From Chelonoidis abingdonii (lineage: Eukaryota; Chordata; Testudines; Testudinidae): a stretch of 64,000 nucleotides of DNA. Both the position numbers and the translations under genes were made by a program. Positions within the stretch are counted from its first letter, which is position 1. The number at the start of each line of letters is the position of its first letter. Below, piece after piece: positions 48,363 through 60,422 of this stretch. The stretch is taken from positions 41,263,928 to 41,327,927 of the forward strand of contig NC_133776.1 of NCBI RefSeq assembly GCF_003597395.2. Direction: 5' to 3'. The notes under the pieces are model-generated. The model was not told where the DNA came from and searched no databases. It saw only the letters and a list, made by a program, of their open reading frames with translations.

Positions 48363-51300
48363 TTATGCTGTGAGAGCTGGAATCTCTGACATTTCGTAGA
48401 ACTGCTAACACAAGAGTTGAGTGTTTTTCTAACATTAGACTTCACTTAAGTGCTGCTCCTGATCCTCTAAGTATACTCTATTGATTGTACCGTGGTTACA
48501 TTTCTGTCAAAGTTCCTTTTTCATTTTAAAGGAAGGAATAATGTTAAATTGTATTGAAAAATGCTTAGCACAGAGACATTAGTTGTTCTTGTTTAGGTTC
48601 AGTTCCTGCTCACATGTTCTATGTACTGAAGTGACAGAATATTCATTCGTTGCAGAAGTCAAAGGAAACTAATTTTTCTCCTTTCTTTCCCTTCCCTCCT
48701 CCTACTGAATCTCCCAGTGCAGGTCCTCTTATTAAAATGAAACATGGCAATACTGTAGATAATTGGCAGTTTTATAGCTCTTCCCTCATTAGCAGTGTGT
48801 ATTGCCATGTGCCATTGTATAGGAAAAGGTAACACTAAGCATGTTAAATGTTGACGGTTCTTTGGTATAATAAGAATCATGATTAAATAAATGTTTAAAG
48901 AAATCAAAACAAATGACTGCTTTTCTGCAAAGTAAATTGAAATATTTGCCTCTGAACCTGGACAAATTATTGGGAGTCAACCCAGAAAGCTTTTAAATTG
49001 TTTAAACCATTAGCTGGAAGCTGTACCCTATATAATTACAGTTGCTAAGTACCATAGGCCTTGGAGTAGCTTTTGTCACTAATGTATGTTAAGAGAGAAG
49101 AACACTGCTATGCCATCTCCCAAGGGACTTTCTTTAATCCAAAGGTCATGATTTCTCTGAAACTCAAACAGAATGCTTATAAGTTACTTGTAATGATAAA
49201 AGTAAGGTTTGGAAGGCTTCAACAGCACACTGGTATAGTTTAGGTTAGTCAGGAAATGAGGAACCTCACCTACTTCATGTAGAAGTTGTTGTTTCTTTCT
49301 CTCCAACTTAAGAAATTCTTCTGGCCCCCAGTGTTCCTGTGAAGTAGGAGAACGTGCCTATAAATTGTCCAAGATAAAGCATTTCTTATTCGTGATGAGG
49401 CCCAGAGATCTATGACATGGGGGTACTCTGCTCTCTGCTACCTTGGAGGCTGACAAAACTTGTCAATCAGAGGCAGAAGATGTGTGGCTCCACCTCTGAG
49501 AAACCCCCAGATTATGTGTGTCTCCTGGTGCAGAGGAAACTTAAAGAGAAGGAGTGAAGAGGCGGGGGAAGGAGAGAACCTTAAATCTCCAGGTTATCAG
49601 GCTCTATTTCTAGCAACAGAGAAGATTCCCTTTCTCCTCAGAAACTGGGACCCCCTGTGCCCCATGCTGACCCAGCTGGAGTACAGCATGGTAGAGAATG
49701 CTGAGAGAAAAAAACAGACCTACCTCCCCTGCTGATTAAGTGCCTGTCTGGAGATCTGTGCCTGTTCTGTGGAGACCCAGGCAAATCTTAATTTTTCAGA
49801 GAGGGGCAGCCCTCCCGCCTGCTCAGGTGAGCTCCCAGGAAACAGTGGCGGTACCTCTGCAACAAAAACTCCCAGGCATAGTACAAGTGACAGCAGCATC
49901 CCCAGGTCCAGCAAATGGTGCTTCCTCCCACATGGGCAGGAAGCATAGGTTGAAGCACAGTATCAAAGGGCCAGGGAAGCTTCCCACCCAACTGGTGGAG
50001 CCAGTGTTAACAGCCATGCTGGTTGAACACTGGGCAGCTGCTCAGCCCCTCCCCTGCACTGCTGCAGCAGCAGGGAGTTACTGACCAGGATTCAGAAATG
50101 GAACAAGGAGATGTTGGTAAGGGGTCCCTGAGTCCAATCCCTCCGTCCATGCCCTCTACAGCAGGCATTCTGCCCAACCCTGCAGCGGCACTGGGCTATT
50201 TGCTGCTAGCAATGTAAGGCCAGTGCTATCCCCCAGTGCAGCAAATAGGCCAAGGACTTTAAATGTCCAGCCCTGTTCTTATGGATTGGGATCAGCCTAT
50301 TTCCAAGCCCTGTCCAGAAATCCGTCTTAAAGTGTGAGACTTCGGGAAGCCCCCTGTCCACCCAGTCCAGCACAAAACCCATCTTTCTCAGGGCAAGAAA
50401 GATAATTAAGAGTAATATTTGTAAGGTCCCTTTCCTGCTCTCAAGCGAACAATTAGTCTGAGGAGGAGGATCAAGGGGAAGCATAAGAAGGAGGTTTCAG
50501 ATTTTCAGATCTTTCTAGATGCCACAATATAAATCTCTCACAAAAAGCCCGCAGTCCCCTCTATTTTCTGAAGAATCTGATTTCAGGTGGATTCTGCTAG
50601 GATGTGCTCTAAGAGGCTCAAAGTAAAAACTGTTTCCTTCAAACCTCAGACATTTGCAGAGTGCACAGCAGGGTAGAAATCCTCAAGTAGCATCTCCCAT
50701 GCTTACCTTCATGGAGTTCAGCATGGGACATAATTATCAGCACTGGGTTCCCCTGCTGACCCTCACAGAGGCAAATCAATGCAGGAAAGACCCAACCATA
50801 TACATGTGCTGTTTCATTTATAGGCATGTACATATACACAACCCCTACGAAGGAAGCTGTCCCTCCTTAGGGGCAGAATGCCAAAGCTCCAAATCAGAGC
50901 TAAAGACGAAAATAATTAAATATTACAAACAAAAACATACACACACACACCCTCAGGCAAAAGGGTACTGAGTATTGTGAACTACAGTAACGAAGTCTGT
51001 AGATACCTTAGATGAGCTAATGCTATATATCCCACCTCATATGCTGAGTGTCTAGTAGTGGGACTGGGATTTCCTCCTACACCTAAAAGACTGGAAACGT
51101 AGCAGTCTGTCATCTTCAGCTGCCGCTGCAGTCACCATGTCTTAACCATTCTGCTGTCTTTCCCGTCTGCTGCTGTGGGTCACTGTGCTCCCAGCTTCTG
51201 CTGCAGGTTTCCATGCCTCTTTGTCTCCTCACCTTCCTTCATGAGCTGGTGACTATGAAGTGGTGAGAGGGCAGCCGCTCAGATGTGGAAGAACTGGCAG

Positions 51301-51932
51301 ACAGTGAGAAGCCTCTTGGCCCATCTCTTTTTCTTTCTACCCCACAGTCCCCGCTGCCTCTATTCTGTAAGGACAGAAGGTTCCTTGGTGTCCACCACTC
51401 AAAATGTATCGTGGTGTCACTGTGACACAGAGACCCTTTGGCAAAGGATCCCCTGTGCTTTGCAAATAACTCTCACCTCAGACCTGACAAACTCACTCAT
51501 AGCTGAGAGATGAAGAATTTACATTGAAAGAATGCTTCATGGACTTGGAGTAAAAATTAGTTACCAGGGTAATGTGTCTCGGTGATGATCCATTCAAGCA
51601 AGAGGGAGTCGTCACCATGCCCAAGTTTGCTGGTGAGGTAATGCAAGGTTCTGTTGTATACCATGGCCACATCCCAGAACAGTGAATGGAAAGACAATTG
51701 CAAATGACTGAAAACACTTGGAGGTGAAAAGGGATGTTATAGCAGGGAGGAGATAGTCCTGGGTATGAATAAAGACACTTTCAGCATAACATAGTGTGTA
51801 GGTAAAGGCACTCTGTATCTATTCACTGAGGAAACCCTATAAGGATTGGGGGCCTTTCACGAACATGTGGATCCTGTTTTTTTGTGAAACCAGTCTGCAA
51901 TGGACTGAACTTTAGGGGAAAAGCCTACTTGT
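48363..51932. other. Unassigned DNA
   Basis: No gene or nameable repeat was recognised. The portion 49440-50200 is more GC-rich with overlapping frames on both strands (for example 49740-50084 plus, 114 codons) but without a known domain. A short CA run occurs at about 50939-50950. Confidence 0.55.
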
Positions 51933-53767
51933 TCATAGATTTTTCATAGACTCATAGACTCCAGGACTGGAAGGGACCTCAAGAGGTCATCGAGCCCAGT
52001 CCCCTGCCCTCATGGCAGGACCAAATACTGTCTAGTTAGACATTTATCTAACCTACTTTTAAATATCTCCAGAGATGGAGATCTCCACAGCCTCCGCTAG
52101 GCAATTTATTCCAGTGTTTAACTAACCCTGACAGTTAGGAACTTTTTCCTAATGTCCAACCTAAATCTCCCTTTGCTGACAGTTAAGCCCATTGCTTCTT
52201 GCTCTATCATTAGAGCCAAAGGTGAACAAGTTTCTCCTCCTCCTTGATGGACACCCTTTTAGATACCTGAAACTGCTATCATGTCCCTCTCAGTCTTCTC
52301 TTTTCCAAACTAATAAACCAGATCTTTCAGCCTTCTTCCTAGGTCATCTTCCAAGACCTTATCATTCTTGTTGCTCTTCTCTGGACCCTCCCCATTTCTC
52401 CACATCTTTCTTGAAATGCGTTGCAGAACTGGACACAATACTCCAGCTGAGGCCTAACCAGGCAGAGTAAGCGGAAGAATGACTCTCGTGTCTTGTTTAA
52501 AACACACCTGTTAATGCATCCCAGAATCACGTTTGCTTTTTTGGCAACAGTATCACACTTTGACTCATATTTAGCTTGTGTCCACTATGACCCCTAGATC
52601 TTTCTGCCATGCTCCTTCCTGAGACAGTCTCTTCCCATTCTGTATGTGTGAAACTGATTGTTCCTTCCTAAGTGGAGCACTTGCATTTGTCTTTATTGAA
52701 CTTCATCCGGTTACCTCAGACCATTTTCTCCCAATTTGTCCAGATCATTTTGAATTTTGATCCTGTCCTCCAAAGGCACTTGCAATCCTTCCCAGTTGGT
52801 ATCATCCGAACTAATAAGCATACTTTCTATGCAACATTAAATCATTGATGAAATTATTGAACAGAGCCGGTCCAAACGACCCCTGCGGAACCCCACTTCG
52901 TTACCTTTCCATCAGGATTGGGAGGCGCATTAATACTACTCTCTGAGCTATCGGTTATCAGCGCAGTTATTGTTATGCACCGCACTTATAGTAGCCGCCA
53001 TCATAAATTGTATTTGCCTAGTTTATCGATAAGGATATCATGCGAGACCATATCAAATGCCTTACTAAAGTGAGCCTATACCACATCCACTGCTTCTCCC
53101 TTATCCATTATCAAAGCACTCGTATATCCTATCAAAGAAGCGATCAGATGTTTGAATGATTTTGTTCTTTACAATCATGCGGCTATTCTCGTAGCACCGT
53201 CCGACACTTCCAAGTGTTTGCAGATGATTACTTAATTACTTGCCTCCATCTATCTGCCTCGGCATCATAAAGGAAGTTAAACTAACTGGGTTTGTAGTTT
53301 CCTGGATGTGTTTTATTTCCCTTTTTATAGATGGGCACTATATTTGCCCTTTTCCAGTCTTCTGGAATCTCTCTCGTCTCCCATGACTTTCCAAGGATAA
53401 TAGCTAGAGCTCCGATACCTCCTCTATTAACTCCCTTGAGTATTCTAGGATGCAATCTCATCAGGCCCTGGTGACTTGCAGGCATCTAACTTTCTAAGTG
53501 ATTTTTTAACTTGCTCTTATTTTATTTATCTTGCTAAATACCCCCTTCCCATAAGCATTCACTATGTTAGACATTCCTTCAGACTTCTCAGTGAAGACCG
53601 AAACAAAGAAGTCATTAAGCATCTCTGCCATTTCCAAGTTTGCGGTTACTGTTTCTCCCTCCTCACCGAGCAGTGGGCCTACCCTGTCCTTGGTCTTCCT
53701 CTTGCTTCTAATGTATTGATAAAAAGTCGTCTTGTTTCCCTTTATTCCCATAGCTACTTCATTGAAT
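51933..53767 (-). mobile_element. CR1 LINE, minus strand, ORF2 pseudogene
   Basis: The left edge (TCATAGACTCATAGACTCCA) is the reverse complement of the CR1 3' tail. Going up the minus strand: 3' UTR and post-RT region to 52330; RT C-terminal side at 52339-52530 (LVRPQLEYCVQF, VQRRATRMIR); a degraded RT core at 52550-53280, where the YADD-equivalent near 52795-52825 has small deletions; RT start at 53282-53485 (HPRILKGV, EIPEDWKRANIVPIYKKG); and the endonuclease-RT linker at 53506-53751 ([26 protein letters not shown]). The endonuclease domain is missing. Many stops and frameshifts; not functional. Confidence 0.92.
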
Positions 53768-54961
53768 AGGAAAGGTATTCATAAGTGTAGACTCAGGTTC
53801 ATGTTTTATGACTTTGTTTCATGTTGTAACCAGTTGTTTCCATCACTTTCTTTTATTTCTAGTTAAATCTTTATTCTTACTTAAATAAACCTACTTTTGT
53901 TTTATCATAAGTGTTCACAATTACTGGGTAGTTTCTAGCAACAGTAGTATATGGTAAAATTGGTAAATTGAGGTACACTGTGTGACGGGTCCCTTCCCCG
54001 GGGTTCCAGCTGGAATTGAGGTACCACTGAGCCCGCCTGACCCACCAACTTGGACTCTCTTTACACTGTACTGCTGAGGCAAGCCAGCCAAGCCCTCCCT
54101 CAGGCTTCAGACTGCACTTTACCAGCACACGCACAGGTAGAGACACACCCAGCTGCAGCTATACACACAGATGCTGAGATCAGCTCTGCATGGGAAGGAA
54201 TTGCCAAGCACTCAAGTGCACACCCCCTCTGGAGTGTAAACCCAAAATTGTAGGGTCTTGCACCACACAGAAAATTGTATAGCATAAGCCCATGAAATTG
54301 ACCCCCTCTCTCAATATGGAAAGAGATGTGCAACAGGTTTTTGCCCCCCAGTTGTGGATTACACACACTGGGTTTTAGACAAAACAAAAATAAGTTTATT
54401 AACTACAAAAGACAGATTTTAAGTGATTATAAGGATAGCAAACAGATCAAAGTAGATTACAAACAAATAAAACAAACATGCAATCTAAGCTTAAAATACT
54501 AAAGAAAGTGGTTACAAGTAGTATTTTCTCACCCTGAATGTTGTTTTAGGCAGATTGCTGAGGTTCTTGAAGGCCAGCTGCACTTGCTTGCAGCTTGAAA
54601 TCTCAGATATTTAATTCACAAGCTAGACAACTTTGCAGCCTGGGCTCAGTCCTTCTCCTCTTGTTCAATCTTTGGGCATGTCTACACTGGCAAAGTTATA
54701 CCACCAGCAGTTACAGCGCCGCTCAGAGAGCGCAGAAAGAAAACCGTTGTGTGTTCACACTGACAGCTGCCCGCACAATAGCGTGTTCACACTTGCAGCA
54801 CTTCCAGTGCTGTTTGGAGCGGTGCACTTGGGGTAGCTATCCCACAGAGCACCTCTTTCTCTTTTGCCGCTAAGACTCATGGAAAGGTGGAGGGGGTCAC
54901 AGGGCATCCTGGGTCTAGTCCCAATGTCCCATGATGCATTGCTTCACATCCAGCAAACCCT

Positions 54962-56169
54962 GTGCTTCCGTCCACATTTGGCGCCATGTTTCAATGGCTT
55001 GTGTACTGCATGCCCTGCCTCTTGCAGGATGCAGGAATAGATCCAGAACTGCTGACCAATATGCTGCTCGCTCTGACCAACACGTCACGAGTGGCAGTGG
55101 AGTTATTCCTCAAACTACAAAGTCAAGAGGAGTGTGACATTGATCTCGCCATGCGTAGGAGCTACGACACAAGATTGCTTGTGGCTTTCACAGAGGTGCT
55201 GACCACAATAAGCTTTTGGGCTCGGGAAACAAGCACTGAGTGGAGGAATCACATCGTGATGCATGTCTGGGATGACGAGCAGTGGCTGCAGAACTTTTGC
55301 ATGAGGAAAGCCACATTCATGGGACTGTGTGAGTTCACCCCAGCCCTGCAGTGCAAGGACACAAGAATAAGAGCTGCCCTGATGCTGGAGAAGTGCGTGG
55401 CGATTGCACTGTGGAAGTAGGCTACTCCAGACTGCTACTGATCCGTCACTAACCAGTTTGGAGTGGGAAAGTTGACCACTGGAGTTGTGTTGATGGAAAT
55501 GTGCAGGGCCATTACTCGTATCCTGCACCGAAAGACTCTGACTCTGGGCAACATGTGTGACATTGTGGATGCCTTTGCACAAAAGGGCTTCCCTAACTGT
55601 GGAGGGGTGATAGATGGCACCCACATTCCAATTCTGGCACCAGACCACCTAGCCACTGAGTACATTAATTGCAAGGGGTGTTTCTCAATGGTTCTCCAGA
55701 CTCTTGTGGATCACTGTGGATGTTTCACAGACATTAACACAGGCTGATCCAGAAAGGTGCATGACGCACACATTTTCAGAACCGTGGCCTGTTCAAGAAG
55801 CTGCAAGCCGGGACTTTCTTCCTTCAGCAGAAGATCACCATGGGGAAGTCAAAATGCCCATTGTAATCCTGGGAGACTCCACGTACCCCTTAATGCTGTG
55901 GCTTATGAAGCCATATATGGGGCAACTTGACAGCAGCAAGGAGTGGTTCAACAATAGGCTGAGCAAGTGCAGAATGACTGTGGAGTGTGCATTTGGCCAT
56001 TTAAAAGCCTACTGCTGATGCCTGTATGGGAAGCTGGACACGGCCGATGACAATATTCCTATGCTTATAGCTGTGTGCTATACGCTCCATGATATTTGTG
56101 AAGGGAAGGATGAAAGCTTCACTCAGGGCTGGATCACAGAGGCTCAGCACCTGGAAGCTGAGTTTGAAT
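54962..56169 (+). pseudogene. HARBI1-like DDE transposase pseudogene
   Basis: The Harbinger transposase cuts and pastes the element with a DDE nuclease. Readable parts are AMRRSYDTR and MRKATFMGLCEFTPALQ (N-terminal region), then a stop at 55418-55420 and another just after, SVTNQFGVGK (helix-turn-helix), and GGVIDGTHIPIL with the first Asp (55613-55615). A TGA replaces a Trp codon near 55745 and the frame shifts. Then VILGDSTYPL carries the second Asp (55875-55877) and MTVECAFGHLK the Glu (55983-55985). All three catalytic residues survive, but in two frames with several stops. The homologous reading continues weakly past a TGA at 56017 to about 56169. The 177-codon antisense frame (55115-55648) is a shadow. 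Confidence 0.92.
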
Positions 56170-56719
56170 AGCCAGAGACCAGGGCTATTAGAAGGGCACA
56201 GCGCAGGGCCATAAGGATCAGGGATACCTTGAGGCAGGAATTTGAGGCTGAAAGCCACTAATATTTGTTGCTGTGCTCGGGAGTGCAGTGCTTGTCATGC
56301 TAGGAGGTGATTGGTGCACATGATGCAAGAAGGGGTATTAACATAATTGTATGTTGCTTTGTAGTGCTCCTTTTTGCTTTCACTTAATAAAGATTGCTTT
56401 CAAACCAACACAATTCTTTTAAAAGACAACAACCAGAGGAGAGAGTCAAACAACAAAAATACATCAGCACGGAGAGGGATGGGGGAAGAGAGGTCCCAGG
56501 ATGGCTACAGATTTGTGTATGTCCAGCGATCATACTCAATCTTCTCCTTTGGAGTACAACGCAGTGCATGCTGTACTTCAGCAAGGCCAAACTGCAGAGG
56601 GATGGGTATTGAGTGCAGTGGATATTGGGAGTCCCCACTGCTGGACTGTGAGGAGGCAGGAGTGGAATGCTGCAGGTAGAGAGTGGAGCCAGGAGGTTGA
56701 GAACAGTATGGTGTTGGTG

Positions 56720-58270
56720 TGGGGGTGTGTGTGTGGGAAAGAGTTCTGTAACAGCAGCTGCAGGGGAGGGCGGGTGTGGAGCTGCTCGGTTTGAAGAGTT
56801 AGTATCGCCTGCAGCGTGTCCATTTGCCACTACATAACGTTTAAGAGCCACTCCGTGGATTTTTTCTGGTGTTCCGCATTCTCCTTTCTGTTCCATTCTT
56901 CCTGTTCTCGCTGTCCCACCACTCCTTCAATTCCTGTTTCTAAGTGGCAGAGAGCATCATAACCTCATGGAGAAAGTCCTCCTTAGTCTTCGTGGCCACA
57001 TTGTAATTCTGCGCAGTCGTCCTGCCGCCAATCAGGGAGGCTGGCCTCCCAAGGTCATCTCTGTGAAGTTTAAATGCAACATTTTACAGAAGCATTATTG
57101 TTTGCGACACGGACATTACTGATTCAGTGCTTTAAAACACAGCCAGTACTTACATACCTGTCACTAACTGGCTGACCCCAGGTAAGCACACATGAGCCAC
57201 AAGACCCCCAAAATGGTGAGTAGCCGCAGGGGCAGGGTGAATCACTCTTCCCGGACCCTGCTGTACCCTGGGCATGTGGCTCTTGGGGAGTGCCAGCACT
57301 GTGGGGGGCGGGGGCTTGATGATCGTTCCTGTCCCCACACTTTCCACAGGATGTGATCATTATGGAAGATATCTCGCTGCTGAGGGTGAGCAAGGAATCA
57401 AGGGAGGGTCTTCTCCAAGACTGTGGCTTCCGCCCTGGCCCCTGTGCAGCTCACCTGTGTGCAGCAATGGTCATCCCCCCATCACCCCTCCGTGACAGCA
57501 CAGTGGCATGGGAAAGTTACCGTTAATGGGGCAAGAAACAGAGCAGCTCTGCTGAGGAACCTGTAGCAGCGGATTGCTCCGTATCTCCACGTGCATTTCC
57601 TAGAGATCTCTGAGAGAGATTCCTGTGAAATGAGGGAGTCTATCAACAGCCTGTTTCGCCACTCAGAATAAGCATGAGATGGGAGACCAGTCTGAATTCT
57701 GCAATCCTCCTGCCCCTAGCAATTCCCAAAATCAGATCCACTTACCAGGGGCCTCCTCTCCTGTTTGCGCTTTGCCAAGATCTGACTGCTGTGACCAGCC
57801 AGACTCCTCTGGGGTAGAAAAGAGCTCTTGACAGCATGCATCTCTGGCCTCCGAGCCATCCTCTGTTTCTGGGTTCCCCTCCCCCTCTTCATCCAAGATT
57901 TCCTCCTCCTCCAAGATTTCCACTCTTGACTGGCACTTGAGCCAATGATATATCCACAGGGGCCTTCGTAGTGGAGATGGGGTCAACACTGAGTATCACA
58001 TCCAGTTCTTTGTAGAACCAGAAGTTCGTGGACACAGCACCGGAGTGGCGGTTTGCCTCCTGTGCCTTGTGGTAGGCATTCTGCAGCTCCTTCACTTTTA
58101 CCCTACACTGCAGTGTGTCCTGGTCATGGCCTCTCTCTGTCATGCATCATGAAATCTGTCCATAGGTATCATAATTCCTACAGCTGGAGCGAAGCTGGGA
58201 CTGCACAGCTTCCTCTCCCTAGGTGCCGATTAGGTCGAGCAGCTTGGCATTGCTCCAAGCAGGGGATCAC
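56720..58270 (-). pseudogene. Myb/SANT-like Harbinger accessory gene pseudogene
   Basis: On the minus strand from about 58270 the reading LLDLIGT-stop-GEEAVQSQLRSS gives the first helices (a TGG to TAG change at the conserved Trp). MTERGHDQDTLQCRVKVKEL (58143 down) and FWFYKELDVIL complete the Myb/SANT-like DNA-binding domain. An acidic segment (EEEILDEEGEGNPETED) and QELFSTPEESGWSQQSDLGK follow to about 57740. After a gap of about 850 bp, perhaps an intron, the C-terminal coiled-coil-like part MDTLQAILTLQTEQL appears at 56823. The known role of such proteins is binding element ends and helping nuclear import of the transposase. It is frame-broken, so inactive. Confidence 0.85.
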
Positions 58271-58419
58271 TTGGTGTGTGGAGCAAGTATAGCCAGTTGG
58301 AAAGATGCGCTGAGACCACTGCACGCATCACCAAACAAACAGGAAGGGGGCTTTTCAAATTTGCAAAGGAATGTATGGGGTGGGGATGACAGTTGGTCAC
58401 CTGAGGGCAGGGCAGTAGA

Positions 58420-58581
58420 GGGGGAACAGATAGCTCAGTGGTTTGAGCATTGGCCTGCTAAACCTAGGGTTGTGAGTTCAATCCCTGAGGGGGCATTTAG
58501 GGAACTGGGTAAAAATCTGTCCTGCCTTAAGCAGGGGGTTGGACTAAATGACCTCTAACCTTATATAAAAATAAATAAAAA
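58420..58581 (+). mobile_element. tRNA-derived SINE with CR1-like tail
   Basis: The head is tRNA-like: TAGCTCAGTGG (A box, 58431-58441) and GTTCAATCC (B box, 58476-58484), spaced as in a Pol III gene. The rear GTCCTGCCTTAAGCAGGGGG with TTGGACTAAATGACCTC corresponds to the 3' end of CR1 (compare 35551-35590), which suggests mobilisation by CR1 enzymes. It ends in an A/T-rich AAATAAATAAAAAA run. It lies inside the Harbinger element and is therefore younger than it. Confidence 0.88.
58431..58484 (+). promoter_or_regulatory. Internal Pol III promoter (A and B boxes) of the SINE
   Basis: TAGCTCAGTGG and GTTCAATCC match the type 2 A-box and B-box patterns of tRNA genes. The B box has A in place of the usual G in GTTCGAATCC-like consensus, a typical CpG decay change. 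It is probably weak or inactive. Confidence 0.7.
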
Positions 58582-60422
58582 AGTAAGCTGAGAAAAAAAA
58601 ATGTAAATTCAAACCAATGACCAGAGAGGTAAGAACAGGCATTGTGGGACACCTCCTGGAGGCTAATCACAGTGCTGTAATCACCATGGTGTCTACACTG
58701 GCACCACAGCGCTGTAGCCCTTATACAGAAAGCTGTACTCCTGTCATCGTGGTGTTTTTTTTTTGTTTTTTTTTAGAGTGCTTGGCAGTCTGTACACCTC
58801 GGGAATTACAGTGCAGAAAGCTGCTTTACTACGCAGAAACTTGCCAGTGTAGACTGGGCCTTTGTTTCTTAGATATTACAGCAGTCATATTGGGTGGGTA
58901 TCCAGTGAAGAATGAACTATGATTATGTCACTCCCCTGCCTTAAATAGGTTTTACATATGGCAGGAATCCTTTGTCTTCCAGTGTGGTTCCGAACCCCAG
59001 TGAGTGGAAAAGTACTAGAAGTATACATGGAGTCCAGTATCAGGTGACTTGATCACATGACCTTGACGCCATAACTCAAAAGGGCTGTTTCCAGGGTCCC
59101 CAGGTAGGCTCCCTGCTAAGAGATTAGCATCTTCTAAGACCGATTGTTCTTTCTAATGGCCCTTTCCAGCCAGCAATCTAGACTGATTGTATTCTGTCTA
59201 GTGGGTGTTCCCCAGGTGCAAACACATTTGTAATAGATGCATAGACAATATTCCTAACTCCAGATACAAAATTGATACATGCATACAAATAAGATAATAT
59301 TCAGTAAGTCATAACCTCTCCAATGATATCTCACGTCTTATCTTCCATAAAATACATCATTTTGCCATACTCATATAATAATATTACTATGAAGACTATG
59401 GGGCATAATGCCACATACTGCACCTTTGGGTGGACAGGTTTCTGGAATTTCTGAGAGTAGCTAGCATCAAGGGCTGGATATCACAGGGGAACAATTCAAA
59501 GGGATGCAGAGTTCAGGGTGCATCTATTGTTAACTTGCAAGGCAAAGACAGTGTTGGCACAGCCCCGAGGACCGCTCTTGAGTGACTGAAAGGCTGGCGG
59601 TGGTAGGTAGCTGACACCCAGCTACCATAAGAAAGACTCGCTCTTGTTGGAGATGGGGGGAAACAAGAGGACTTAGATCTGGGAACCCCAAGACTGTCAC
59701 AGTCATTACTAAAGATGAAGGTGCCTTTTTTCCCCTGGTGATCAGGGACTAGTCATTTCTAAGTGGGAAAAGTTTTTGTTTTTTGTTGTTGTTTTCTTTA
59801 ACCTGAAAGAGTGACCTCCTCCCTCTGCAGGCCCTTTTCAGGCAGCACAGTCCAGACAGGCATAATTTCAGCCGCCTCCTCTGGGCATGAAAACTACTGG
59901 GGGCATCTGGCCAACAAGAATAACAAAATAAATTAAAAAAACCCAAACTGTTGTCTGACAGTCTCCTATACTTTCACAAGCAGTGCTAATATGGGTGGAC
60001 AGTGTTGTAAATGTGGTCTCTCTCAGCCTATTAAAAATAAATACTTCCATATGACCTAAGGGTTTCTGTCTGAGGAAGAGGAGGAGTTAGGTCATGCAGA
60101 CAACCATCCTAGATCTCCTACAAATGGAAGCAATTGTACCTGACCTTCCTCTACAAAAGAAAAATGGCCTTTCTCCATATTGTTCCTAGTTTAAACAACA
60201 AACAAACAAACAAAGGCTGCAGAGCAGTTCTTGACATCCAATAGCTCAAAAGGTCCATGAAGCAATAACAATTCAAGATGGAGACATTGTAATCCACAGG
60301 AGCTGCCATCAATACAGAGGACTGCATGACACTAGATGTGAAGCATGCCTTTCTCAATATCCTAATTTGACAGTTTCGTAGATGCTTCCCAAAGCTTTGA
60401 TCTCAGAGCACATACTCATCAA

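Larger units (their letters stand above)
54674..58860 (+). mobile_element. PIF/Harbinger DNA transposon, two-gene, 4.2 kb
   Basis: The termini GGGCATGTCTACACTGGCAA and (reverse complement of the right end) GGCCCAGTCTACACTGGCAA form an inverted repeat, and TTT sits directly outside both ends (54671-54673, 58861-58863) as the 3-bp duplication of this superfamily. Inside, a HARBI1-like DDE transposase lies on the + strand (54962-56169) and a Myb/SANT-like gene on the - strand (58270-56720), the two-gene, convergent layout of autonomous Harbinger elements. Both genes are broken. A SINE (58420-58581) has inserted near the right end. The element itself interrupts an LTR. Confidence 0.92.
53981..59701. 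mobile_element. LTR-type element split by a Harbinger transposon
   Basis: It begins TGTGACGGGTCCCTTCCCCG and, after removal of the Harbinger insert, continues through TAAGTTTATTAACTACAAAA, TTGTTCAATCTTT | TTTGTTTCTTAG (insertion point) and GGTGACTTGATCACATGACC, parts of one turtle LTR-type repeat known to me from memory. It ends in GCCACA near 59416 or, if the downstream block belongs, in GACTGTCACA at 59701. Ends TGTGAC and GTCACA are complementary. Without the insert it is about 1.5 kb and non-coding. Orientation and class (ERV or gypsy) are undetermined; no target duplication is clear. The 213 bp before it (53768-53980) are unassigned. Confidence 0.6.

Noticed and set aside
55115..55648. 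177-codon frame antisense to the Harbinger transposase
   Set aside because: It is the antisense shadow of readable transposase sequence on the + strand.
56384..56896. 170-codon minus-strand frame in the Harbinger element
   Set aside because: The Myb-gene C-terminal reading (MDTLQAILTLQTEQL) is in another frame of the same strand, so this frame is out of phase and fortuitous.
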